Origin: Fistularia commersonii
Lineage: Eukaryota > Chordata > Actinopteri > Syngnathiformes > Fistulariidae
Reading direction: 5' to 3'
DNA length: 64,000 bases
Assembly (NCBI GenBank): GCA_037954325.1
Contig: JBBMNZ010000002.1
Coordinates: 16,097,179-16,161,178, forward strand
Under the pieces are notes generated by a model, which saw only the letters and a program-made list of their open reading frames with translations, ran no database searches and was not told the DNA's origin. The translations under genes were made by a program, and so were the position numbers. Positions 27,401 through 62,301 of the stretch are shown here, piece after piece; position 1 is the first letter of the stretch, and every line of letters starts with the position of its first letter.

Positions 27401-30400
27401 CACCTCACATGCTCCCATTTGAAACTTTGGCACTTTGGCACCGCATTTCTCTGCAGTGCATATCTGAAAATGTTGGACTTCTTGTCAAATGTTGTTTTCT
27501 TTCATTTCAAAAATAGTAAAATTATATTTTTTCCTTTAATTTGGTAATAGTATTTCATGATTTTTATTTTAAACTGTTGGGGACAGTTTGGGGGGTGGAG
27601 GGTGGGCTCATGATGTTGGACAGATGGCATTTCTCTCTAGCTGTGCCGAGCTCAGTGGGACCCGAAGCTTAAGAGGTTAGGCCTGTCAAAACCACTCTGT
27701 TCATTCACTGCCTAACAAAGTGTGGACTGTCAGCCTGTTCCGTTTAATAAACTTAAGATTTTTCTTTTGTCAACGCCTGAGCAGCACTTTGCAACTCGAT
27801 GACCCGAATATCCCAAAATGCAATGAAGCTCCCTAGAAAAGATGGCACCTTTTGGCCCAAAATTTTTCCAAAATGTGAGCATGTCTGATTTAGACTGTAA
27901 GAATTTAGTAGTGGACATGTTCACTACAAAAGATTATGGTTGGGTTTCAGTTGAAAAGTACACATCTCAATAAATAATATCTGAATATTCATTTTAACAT
28001 TGTCTCTGGAAAAGAGACGCAGAAGAAGAATTTTGAGGTGGAGGCTGATTTGAGAAAATGTCCCCAGTTAGAATGAGTTGTTGCATGAGGCTTATGTGGT
28101 TGTGCTGGTTAAGTTAGAACTACAAAAGTCTACACGACACTGCCAAAACGGCGTTTCCGTTGCACACAACCTAGTCTACACTCTTTCAAAGAATCAAAGA
28201 TGACCACAAGATGGAGACATGTTTCAACATGTTAAAAGATTCTCTCACTACTGTACATTACCCGCATGTTATCTGAGGCTGGAACTTAGCTGTTGGTTAT
28301 CGGCGTCCGATGTCAGTGAACAGAACTGTTTTAATTCTAGCATCTGATCTGCTTTTCCATTTCTCGATTTGTTTCAGTGTTTGAGGTCAAAGGCTGAAGG
28401 CTGGTGAGTAGTGACCTGAGTGAGAGGCCGGGATGACATCTGACCCAACTGGGTGTGTGGCTGACCCTGGAGGATACAGCTCAACAATAGGAGGCACGTG
28501 CCTTGGCCTGGTCACCATGGTATCAGAGGACCTTTTGGGAGGGGAGGGGTGTATGGGGTCAAAGCTTGGTCTTTATCCTGATCGGTGTTAACCATCTGCT
28601 ACCAATTGACTCTAGATATAACATGCACCCACCACAGACCTATGTGTGCACAAGTCATGGCTCGTAAGTGACAATCTAAGGGCTGACTGAGTAATCTCTG
28701 CAGGCAACTGTGAAGGTGCTTTATGTTCTCACAATCACCTGGAGAGATTCTTTAGTTTGTCTAACGATCTCGTATGATTTTTTTTTTCTTTCTTTTCTGT
28801 CACAACAAGGGGACCAATAATTTCATTTGAATAAGTATTTTCACCGGAGTGCTTGTCATTAGGATTATGAACATTAGGATTTTCCAAAGTCCTCTGATCA
28901 CCTAAATGGTGTTCATAGCGGACCAAGATAGTGATCATGGCAAAATTAAAAAATTGTTGTAATGAGAGAGTTTCATTAAATCTTTCTGTGCCTGACATTT
29001 AAATGCATAAATAGATCATTTAACAAAAGTGCCCGAGGGCCAAAAAGGGATCCACACCTGGTAGACAAGTATTCACACACTCTGTCATGAGACATAACCA
29101 TCACTGTCCCCATCCTGTAGATATCCTGCCATCGACAATCAGGCAAGATACATAGGACTATAATAGAATTTATACAATGTAATATTTGGTGCTTTTTTTC
29201 TTGTTGATACTACTATCCACTCTCCTGTCTGTGTCTTCTCCACATGCTTACCCCTCCTCCACCTCTACTTTTCCTGTCTCATCCTCTTCTCCTTATGTTT
29301 CGCTGTGTTTTGGTGAAATCTCAGCTGGCAACTGTGAGTCGTTCACTAGCTCCTCTCACAATAGCCTCTGGGATTATGCTAAACACAGTGCCTCGGCTCC
29401 TCTCACCATCGACCGGCATCACCGACGCCCTTTGGAGCACACAGGAAAGAGATGGAGGGCTCTCAATGAAGATGTCACTGCAATTACACAAGCTCGTTTC
29501 ACAGACACCCTCTCTGTCTGCTCTTCCTCTTCTCACGTCCCGCTTCCCCACTTTTTAAAAACATTTCTTTTTGACAGTCTTTTGAAGTGAAGCCTCATTT
29601 CTTGCAGCTCTTTCATAATGCATGCCTATTTTCAATTTGCATGAATTCACTTTCCAGATGCTTCTGCTGCCATCTTGACTTATAATGATGTGTACTGTAT
29701 TAGCTATTGTATTGGTGTAGAATGAACCATCTAACAATGGGTTGCTTTTACGGGTACAGGTTATCTATGGATCAGTCCTCTTGCCATCAACACACAGGGA
29801 GAAACTAAATGTCTTACCATTCAGCACTGGTTTCCCTGGCACTGATGTAAGGGAGAGCTTTCTGATGTGGATGATACTGCATCAGGAACTGATTGGCTGA
29901 TTCTTCATGGCCAACAGTACCTGATGCATTGCCTTCAGCATCGAAAGAAACATCACCAAGTGCTGGCTCTTTTTAATACAATAATATGTGTAGTCTCTTT
30001 GGTATATCTCATGTGAGTTTTTGATTTTGTATTCCTCCTCAAATGACTTCTCAGCTGTGGTCCAATCAATCACTCTAAGTCACTCAGGTCTTAATAAAAA
30101 TTCGGGGGCTAACACCTGCAGCGATATGCCTGAAGGGATGGGGAACATGCATTTGACTGATTGACACGTCACACTTTTTCCTATTTTTACAGCTGTGAAA
30201 AGGATAAAAGGAAGTTATCGTCAGAATTTGATGCAAACTTCATTTCTTGACATGTTTTTTCCTATCTTCTCTGCCCTTGTCCTTTTGACTTGAAGCTTGC
30301 CAAGGAAATAAACCTTTAGCCAAGATTTAAGTTTGTTCAGTTATTGTTGGTATTGTTTTTACTGTATTTGCAACTTACACACCTTTGACATGCTATAATA

Positions 30401-30835
30401 GCCACCGGTTTGGAGAAAATGGCAAAACATGTAGAATAAGACATTTCACATTGCACAATTTCTAACATACCAAACTTGCGGCTGCTTGCAATCTCAACAC
30501 TTCTATTTAAAGCCAATAGAAATGTGAATTTGGCAAAGGAAAGCTCAACGCTGCACCTACAGGATATCACACTATGCAGGATGTATCTGTAATTCTCCAC
30601 AACCTCTGAGGAAAGGTCAGCACTGGAGAAGGTGGTGCTAAGTCCTCTATCATATCAGCAAGCTGTTGGCACACACATGCATACACACAATTACTAGCTG
30701 TCTCCTCACACATGGGAAATCCTGGACGCAATGCCAATTCCAACAGATGTTCCTGAAGCACAGGCATCTTGTAAACACCATGAAATGTAATCGGGGCTAA
30801 TGTAGTGGTCGCTGACAGTAGTCGTCACCACAGGA

Positions 30836-30838
<3 letters not shown>

Positions 30839-30883
<45 letters not shown>

Positions 30884-30904
30884 ACACACACACACACACA
30901 CACA
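30839..30904. repeat. (CA)n microsatellite
   Basis: About 33 CA units with a single TC interruption, some 1 kb upstream of the efemp2 promoter. Confidence 0.95.
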
Positions 30905-31859
30905 GAGATGACAGCAGGGGCATTAAGTCAATGTCTAATTGATCAAGGCGTATTTCTTAAAAATTGAAGTTGAGTGAGTGACTAAAATGATTTTTAAAAA
31001 TACAATTAAATAATACAATTAAACCATCCCGACGTGTTAGGACAGTAAGTCAACTGATGACTGAGCAGACATTTATTGCACACTTTTATTACTTGTCAGC
31101 AGTCTGTAGAGGGAGCTGCCGCGGAGTGTTGGTCGTTCACCGCACCCCGGTGAGAGAAAAACCCCAAGCTCAACCTGCCCCCAGCATGTCATACCGCTCC
31201 AAACGCATGTTCATCACAAGTGCCGTGTGCTCTCCCCCAACCATCCAACAGTTTGCCGGATAAAATCGAGTCTGCCTCACGCCCTCTCGGATTTTGCTGC
31301 ATAACAACCGGGACGATTTCCTCTGCGCGCCAGGGGTTTGAAGATCCGCAGGTAATCCTAGGTACGCAACTGGAAGGCAGGTATCATTCAACAACAAGAG
31401 TTACCGACAAAATAGCTGTTATACTCGCCAAATATGGACTATGTATGCATTGATGTTGTTGTTGTTTTTTACACTTCCTGTCTTTTCTAGGGAATGCCAA
31501 GTAACGTGCTCCGAAAAATTGAAAACAAGATAAAAAATACATTTTTTTGTTTTATCGAGCAACTTAAGATGGATGCTTTTGAAGTTTACATCAAAAGTTG
31601 CATTTTAGTCAGGGCATTCACTGTCTATTCATCGTTTTATCGACGCTGGCGAACAGACGGGGACGCGTTTGTGTGCGATCCTAACGCGAATTACGCACGG
31701 ATGCGTTTGGAGAAAAACAGCAAAAAAAAAAAAAAAAAAAAAGCATTTCACTAAAGACAAGTTTCTGATTCAGCTGGAGCCTTGCCAACATAAACATCAC
31801 ACCATCAGCGGGAGATGTTGGGACTCGCTGAGCAATGCCATCAGTGATGTAATAAGCGG

Positions 31860-31867
31860 TATAAAAG
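31860..31867 (+). promoter_or_regulatory. efemp2: TATA box of efemp2
   Basis: TATAAAAG lies 98 bp upstream of the efemp2 start codon. A TATA box places transcription start 25-30 bp downstream, near 31,885-31,895, leaving a 5'UTR of about 65-75 nt. No out-of-frame upstream ATG is visible between about 31,890 and the start at 31,958. The inference rests on motif and spacing only. Confidence 0.6.
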
Positions 31868-31957
31868 TTTGTAGGCTTGTCATGCAAAAAAAAAAAAAGA
31901 TCCATCCACTCGGTTGCTCTGCATCTCCTCACAGTGTCGCCCCGGCGTTTCGTCGTC

Positions 31958-55261
<23,304 letters not shown>

Positions 55262-55860
55262 GTCCTCTGTAACACAGCATGTGTCTGTTTCAGCATAACT
55301 TACTGTACATTTCAATACATTACAATATACAACATATAACAGGTCGAACAGTCAAACAGACGCTGTAGTGTGACCACTGGGCATCTTTTATTATCTAAGG
55401 TGCGGAGGCATTGTGATGAAGGGTTTTATCGTCCTGGGGAATTAAGCACTGCCTTTCAACAGCAGCTCATTATAATGTTTCACTGTAAATTCAAAGCATA
55501 TTTTATCTTACTGTCTGAAGTGTAGGTGCAAGATGCAGTGTTTTTCTTGAATTTTTTTTCTTTTTCTGCTTTTCTCTTAAAAAAAAGTTGGATACTAAGC
55601 AGTGGCGCCTCGGAAAAGAAGTCTAGTGGACGCATATCCTAATTGAGATGAATCTGTGATGCAGCTGTATTACATTTATCAGCACTGAACCACATCAAGG
55701 GTTTCATTTATATAATATTGCATTGAAGCCCTACTTCGAGTATGTGCACAGAACAAAGGTTTCACAGAGGTTTTTGTCTTCAAAAATCATAGTCCACCTC
55801 AAAATGTTTTCGAACTTCACCCTTAACAAAGTTGCATTAAACTGTTGATATTTTTTATAG
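55262..55860 (+). other. efemp2: efemp2 3' untranslated region (inferred extent)
   Basis: Non-coding sequence follows the fibulin-4 stop. The first plausible polyadenylation hexamer is ATTAAA at 55836-55841, followed by a U-rich stretch, suggesting a 3'UTR near 600 nt. A canonical AATAAA occurs only much later, at 58041-58046, so a longer form is possible. Confidence 0.4.
55836..55841 (+). promoter_or_regulatory. candidate efemp2 polyadenylation signal
   Basis: ATTAAA, the commonest variant hexamer, with TGTTGATATTTTTTAT just downstream. The assignment is tentative because no transcript end is known. Confidence 0.35.
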
Positions 55861-55861
55861 C

Positions 55862-57088
55862 TCAACAGAAAAATGGATAGTAAGGTAAAGAAACTTCCTT
55901 TGTTCAAAATCCAACACATTTGTCACAGCAACATTCCTATGTTTAAACTAATGCTTCACAAAATTGATCTTTTGGCTAGTTCCCTATCATTCTCTAAGAA
56001 CTCAACTATATCAGATCACACTTTTTCTGATTTTGAAGGCTTCACTAATTGGCACGGTAATAGAATTGCACAAGCGCTGCCTCTAGAATCAAGTTTTGAT
56101 GATGGTGAAAGAAAAGGCAATATGTGTGAGGCTGTCACCCCAGTATGCCCCGTGCACCTAATAGCACAGTCAAGCATTGATCAATATAGTGATTGTATGC
56201 ATCAAAAATGCAGAGAACTAAAAAAGTGGATTTACATGATAGGCACATACTTAGAGTGTACAATTGAAAAAAATGAACACTGCAGTTCTGCAGTTGATCA
56301 AGGTATTTGATGTATTCTCTGATTTACATTGGACCTTTAAGCTTTCCTTTGTGCTTGGGTGGGGAATGTGATAGTAAGAAAGTGCTGAAATATTGTTCCC
56401 AATTTGATTTATTATTGCATTGTGTTTCAGAGCATATGGTCTGCATAGACTTACTTGCTCTGGCTATGCATATGTCTGTGAGCCATTGCTTGTTTGGAAG
56501 TTTATTATAATGTAGAAATTTGGTATAAACTGACTTCTTAAATTCAACTCCTCACCATTTACATGGCTAGTTTCCGTTTACTCCTAAAAGTCTGAATGCA
56601 TGGGTAAGAGTCTACTTATTAGTATGCAAATGAGTTTTTATTGATCTGAACTCTTGCATAGGAAATGGTGAATACCTGGTTAGGCTCCATTATTTTTCCA
56701 GATGTAATAGCTATGAATCAGACCCTGGAACACTAAATCCTGTCTTAGCAACAGTTAAATGTCTTTTTTTAAGAAAGAAAGAAAGGTCAAATCATGTTTT
56801 CAATATATATGTACCCCAAAAATGCCCCAAATGAGCAGCTTAATATTTAAAACTGATTTATAAATGTTAACTGATTCTGTTCTTAATTGTTGTTAGTTTT
56901 GCTACAGCATGCAAGTTTTTGTTTAGCTTTCTTGAGTAATAATTTCCAAAGTCAAGAGCAGTTCAAAAGTGTAGAGGAATTTTCACCAGTGAGCTCTAAA
57001 CTTCAAACAAAAAAGAGGCTTGATGCACAAAGCCTTAACTCAGAGGAGTTAAGTCATGTACATACCTAGGTTACAAATCTGTCTATAT

Positions 57089-57119
<31 letters not shown>

Positions 57120-59300
57120 CATCTGTGTGTGGGTGTGTGCGTGTGTGTGTGTGTGTGTGTGCGTGCATGCGTGTGCGTGCGTGTGTGTGTGTGAAAAAGG
57201 GATAGAGAGAGGGAAAGAGAGAAAGTCAGAGAGAGGGAGGGAAAGAAGAAAGAAAGAAAGGGTAAGTGAGAAATAGCTAATTCGCTTCCCTGGGGTCATG
57301 GATGTGGTTGCTGTTTACATCTTTCTGTGATGCAGTCTTCAGAGGCAATAACGTTACATCTCCAGTTATAGTTTAAGCACAGGAAATGTCCGCTTTTACA
57401 AGACACCTTGGTCTGATACACAGTTTGTGCTCGTTTGAAATCAATGGACGGCTCAGTGGTGCCACTGTGATTCTCTAGAGAAAATAGCCTGACTTTCTAA
57501 TGCCTGTCCCAGTCAAGAAGTCATACTGGCACCAGGCTGGCTTGCGTGATAGAGATAATTACAGTGTTTTGCTCTATATTCGATTCATGTGTGACACCGG
57601 GGTTTATTAAAATGTTAATATGGTGTCACCACACTTTTGGCGCAAGAAATCTTTCCCAAAGTACTTTGCCTTTCTTGACTCACATTTGTCTGCTCCGGCC
57701 TATTGCAGAAACATCATACACTGCAGACATGTAGCACTGATAGCCTCGTAATGGCTATGATGTTGAACTGTTCAAACTGTGTACTTAAAAATGTAAAAAG
57801 TTATCCATATATGTTTGGAATTTTCAAAAACACGGTCAGCAGTGATCCAGCCATAGTACCTCAAAGGTACAAACACAAAATCAGCAACAATACACATTAT
57901 TCTATTCATGTATACTTACAAGTTTGTTTACTTCCCTCAGTGAAAAGCTTCTATGTTTTTTCCTTCTATTTAAAATATATTTTTTCATATGTATCTTACA
58001 ATGTTTGTACTCTAAGGAGAAAAAAATATATATATTGTTGAATAAAAAGAGATTTTCAAAACAAAGCAGAATATTGGTCATAAAGTGTGCAGAAAAAGAT
58101 CTAATGCAACTTTGAAGCATGTGTGAACAAGATTTGACTCAGCTTACACAGTAACATGGAAAGTGCAGTGGTTGTGTAAAATGCTCAGCTGGCTTTTCTC
58201 ATGCTTTTGGGGAAACACGAGGATGATTTCATCTGACTGTAATAATGATAAATGGAGTAAACACACCAACCTCCCATCATATCTATCTTGTTTACATAAA
58301 TCCAAGGGGATATACCAAGTCTATATGTCTGGATATGTGCTGAGGGACAATGGTAAAGCCTGCATATGCACAAGAACACACACATTCACACAAATACACA
58401 TTCAGAATATAAAATTGATTGGGAGGGGTTTAATGGTAAGCTGTTACTCAATCATTCTCCTGTCTAGAGCTTTGGTGAAAGCAGCGTCGGGACTTGTAAG
58501 ATGATCCATGATGTGTCATTGTTTCCCATCTTCAGCTCCTCGTTCATTTAAACTCTTACTTTTGCTGTCCATGCGTGATTCAACCCCCAGAAGAAAACAT
58601 TGCTCACCCACTTTTTCTATGACTCAACCATGAACTTCATATTTCAAGATCACAAATAATATTCCACTTGAGGCAACAGTGCATATACAGTAATTAACTT
58701 AATCTCCTTGCATATATGTAGACATTTTCATCAATCATATATCAAACATATGAAAGCCTGTATATCTGGTGAACGATCAAAGACGAGAAAATCATGCAAT
58801 TGTGTTCTGTGACCCAACGCCATTCTATTTATGTAAAAATACCCTTTTTTTAACTCCTCATTGAATGCAACGATTGCTGAAACCAAAATTCCATGGCCAG
58901 ACTCAGTTCAGGAGTGAAATCTTTGAGATATTTCAAAATCAATTCCATTTACTTGGTAGCACACTGGTATGGTGTACTATCAATCAACTGAATATTGTGA
59001 AACGAATAAGTAGGAATTCACACATTTCTCATTTATGTTTATTCACTCACCTCCACAGTGTCCTGTTTTTGCTTGATACTTTGAAAATCCTAAAAGTTGG
59101 AACTTTAACAAATGGTTATCTTTGGATTCAAAATGAAGTATGATATTTTTAACTTTATCTACAATATGAGTCAAGCGTCAAATTGATGCAACAGGTTTAC
59201 ATCATGCGGTTTTATCACAGGGTATCCCATAACCTCATTCTACAACACAGTTAGGTTTGTCAAATATTTGAGGTCTCTAGTGTGATTCCTTCTTGTTTAT
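55862..59300. other. downstream intergenic, no gene confirmed
   Basis: AT-rich sequence. The longest open frame is 145 codons (plus strand 55,873-56,310), with no recognised domain. A compound GT/GA microsatellite lies at 57,093-57,260. Nothing else was recognised. Confidence 0.5.
57093..57193. repeat. imperfect (GT)n microsatellite with GA-rich tail
   Basis: About 100 bp of GT with GC and AT interruptions, followed by a purine tract (GAGAGGGAAAGA-type) to about 57,260. Confidence 0.94.
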
Positions 59301-59315
59301 GATTTTAAATGTATG

Positions 59316-59790
59316 TTTATAGAGCACTTTCCATCAAAGTGCTGTACAAATGAGAAGCGCTAAGTGTCGGACATTAAATTAAAATAACACATTTATTCAT
59401 TTATTCCACCTATCCTGTGGCGGAGGACACAATGGGGCTAGAGGCTTCCAAATAACCTATTACATGTATTTGGACTGCGTGAGGAAACTGGAGAACCCAA
59501 AGGAAACCCACACAAACACAGGGAGAGGTGACCTGCACACTCCACGCAGAAAGGCCCCCTGTTGGGATTGAACCAAGAGCCTTCTTGCCGTGAGGAGGAA
59601 GAATAAAATGAAATTAAAATCACTCAGAACTCCTATGCAGGAGCAAACAAGTAGATCTTCAGCTTTGCTTGAAAGACATCGACAGAGCAGCCCTGCCTGA
59701 TGTCAAGAGACCGACTGTTCCACAAAGATAAGCACAAGCAATTCTTTGGTTCTGCTTATTTTCATCAGTAAATTAATTGGCAGTAAGAGT
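59316..59790. repeat. degenerate interspersed repeat (composite)
   Basis: Three blocks resemble sequence seen repeatedly in fish genomes: GAGCACTTTCCATCAAAGTGC near 59,322; a TTTGGACTGCGTGAGGAAAC ... GAAACCCACACAAACACAGG block at 59,469-59,522 ending in GGGATTGAACCAAGAGCCTTCTTGC-type sequence; and a CCTGATGTCAAGAGACCGAC block near 59,700. The family is not assigned. Recognition is from memory of common repeat words. Confidence 0.5.
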
Positions 59791-61612
59791 CCTGAATTTT
59801 ATCAAATCTGTGATTCATTTCTGTTGAATAATTTTCCACTCAAGTTTGTTTCTTCAATAACAGGGTAAAAAGGTTTGTATTTGTTTGGGTTTTTTTTTCC
59901 ATATTATGTGTCTTATTGGAACAAATTGGATACAACTGCGGAATACAACCTCTGAAAAACCCCACTGTAATTGATACACATACGGCATTCAATACTGATT
60001 TATTTTCATCCTTTGGGTAACCAGGCAAAAAGGAAAGAAAACCCAGAAAAATTACATTTTTTTTTCATTCTCCAGCCTCCTCCTGTCTCGAACTTATCCG
60101 AGTACCGCACAGCTCTGTCAAAGCTCAAACTAATTAATCACTTCTCTAATGGAAGTCACTCACATTCATTTGTGTACAGATACTTTTCATTTTCAGCCTG
60201 TCGAGCTCTTCCCTAGTGGATGTCAGAGCAAAAGGTAAGAGGTGTCTTAATGGCGAGAGAGTGCAAAAAGAGGTGACACGTGAGTAGTTTATTGGATGGC
60301 ATTTAAGATCGGAAAGACATAGTGGCATGAGGTCACTTGTTAACACTGGCAAAAGGCTCCACGTGAGGGTGGCAAACAAAACCACACACAAGGGCATTCA
60401 CAGGGAAACTTCGTATACTGTGGGCACCACTCAAGAACTCACTCTGCAGGAAACAGCAATATACATACGGCAAAAAAAAACGAGCAGAACCACCCTTCTA
60501 TATGTGCTTGTTTGCGTGAGTAAATTTCAACTCTGCCCGTACAGTGTGCCGCCTGGTGCCACTTCTTGTGGCTGTTGAAAACTTGCCAGGTTGTAAACAT
60601 TCTCTGCCTGGTGCCTAACCACAGATGTCATTTTAATCAGCCTTCAGTCAGGCTGAAAAATAAATCCTGAAGGTCCGTACCTGTGTGATTACATTCTCTT
60701 GTTATAGTTTGGACCGGTAACTCTAAGGGGGCTGAATGAGACGGGCCCTAAGGGCGTTGGGAATGCAATTATATCCTAAAAATTAATAGGCCCATTCCTC
60801 AGAGAAGACTTTCTTATATGATGACTTAACTGATCTTTTTGGCTCTCCAGGAGAACCTTTGAATTAAGACATAATTACAAGGGAAGACATGATATACAAG
60901 GATGATAATTACAGTCACGGTAAACAGCATTTCCTTTTATGATCCATGTTCATGTCAGGGTAAAAAAAAGGGGTTTCACCTCAGGGAGTCCATTTCCCAG
61001 TGTGGTGTTTATTAGAAGTGGCTGAGTCAAAAGAGAAAATGTCTTCGTCCTGGACTGGATTGTGTTACTGCTCTCATGGATCAGAGGATGCTCGATCTAG
61101 TGAGCACACATACCGGTAGCTTCCTGCTGGATTTATTTGGGCAGCAACTAAAAATTTAAAATGAAAACCAACTGGCAACTAAAACCATTTTGATGAACTT
61201 CCCAAAAGTAGAATGTTGGCTGGTTCCCCTGCACCGAAAAAAAGAAAAGAAACAGCTGATTCAAAATTAGCATTTCTTAATATGCTGGAAAGGATAAACT
61301 CTCTCGGCAGAGGTAGTTAGTAAGCAAACTTTGATAAATGGCACAAAAGATGTCTAATATTTTGACGCATGTTTTGGTTTTATCCAAGAAATTCAGAATA
61401 TCTTGATTCAAAAAGCCCCAAGCCTGTTTAAGAGTTGCCAGAAGTCATTCTTATATCTAAGACAAAAGTGTCTATTGATGTAAAAAGACTTCTTTTCTCA
61501 AAGACCGTCCAAGTGACGGGACTAACCTCAAACTGACTGAAATAATCCAATGTAAAGCCAAGCCAAGATTTTTAACAGGAGAAAGAAGATGTGACATTTT
61601 TTTCCCCTTCCT

Positions 61613-61757
61613 ATGTCCCCACACTGGCTCCCTGTAGCCCCCCGCATCAAGTTCAAGACCCTGGTGCTCAGCAGTGAATGGGACAGCCCTATCTTATCTC
61701 CAGGATGTGGTCAAGCCATAAAAGCGTCTGCCAAATGACTGTAATGTAATGTAATTT
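61613..61757 (+). mobile_element. LINE 3'-end fragment, internally deleted
   Basis: One frame reads HWLPVAPRIKFKTLVL, the near-C-terminal motif of many fish LINE reverse transcriptases. It is followed after a deletion by ATAAAAGCGTCTGCCAAATGAC and a (TGTAA)n tail, the usual 3' end of such elements. It is too short to be functional. Confidence 0.65.
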
Positions 61758-62126
61758 AAAATACTCAATATATTCCACATTTCCATCACTGTTTCAAATA
61801 GTGTTTCTTGTCTTTCAAACTTAAAAAATCAAGACAGTGACAATATGGGAGTCTCAAATGAATCATCATGTCATTCAGTGGAAACTGACAACCTTAAAGC
61901 CTCTGGTGCCTGCTGTGTTTATCAAACTTATGTTTCTGTCAAGCTCTCTTCTTTTTTTAAACATGCTATGGTTAAAAAAAAAAAAATTAGTTCCAGATAT
62001 TTCTATTAATTTCTACAAAACTATTATCCGGGACCCTGGTGTGGGTCTGTGCTCTCCAAGTGCACGTGTGAGTCCAAGGTTCAGGCGCAGGGCATCGGAG
62101 CAGTCGTCTTTGGAACCGAACATTCC

Positions 62127-62301
62127 TGCTAGCCTGTCGAAGTGTTGTTGAGCAAGACACTGAACCCCCTGGCGCTGTTCCTTGGCGGCCTTCTGCTCCT
62201 GGCGCATCCATCCATAATAGGTTAAATGCAGCGGTCAAATTTTGCTGAGTTTGTGCTCTATGTATAACTGTATGTGACAATAAAGGCATTTCTTCTTCTA
62301 A
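62127..62301 (+). mobile_element. SINE/LINE 3'-end fragment with TTC tail
   Basis: TTGAGCAAGACACTGAACCCC, GGTTAAATGCAG and GTGACAATAAAGGCATTTC followed by TTCTTC are words typical of the 3' half of abundant teleost short interspersed elements. The upstream head is not clear. The internal AATAAA belongs to the repeat, so it should not be taken as a gene poly(A) signal. Confidence 0.6.

Larger units (their letters stand above)
16760..31100. other. intergenic, no gene seen
   Basis: About 14 kb without a supported gene. Open frames up to 147 codons (minus strand 19,610-20,053; minus strand 24,021-24,440; plus strand 29,186-29,590) show no recognisable domain, and several use non-ATG starts or low-complexity sequence. 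There are a poly-C run near 18,242-18,258, a purine-rich tract at 20,235-20,430, GT and CA microsatellites, and a half-site cluster near 19.3 kb (see findings). Confidence 0.5.

Noticed and set aside
29186..29590. 134-codon plus-strand frame with a hydrophobic N-terminus resembling a signal peptide
   Set aside because: It opens with TTG rather than ATG, and the hydrophobic run comes from a T/C-rich tract; no domain follows.
62262..62290. AATAAA near 62,278 as a gene 3' end
   Set aside because: It lies within the standard 3' tail of an interspersed repeat.
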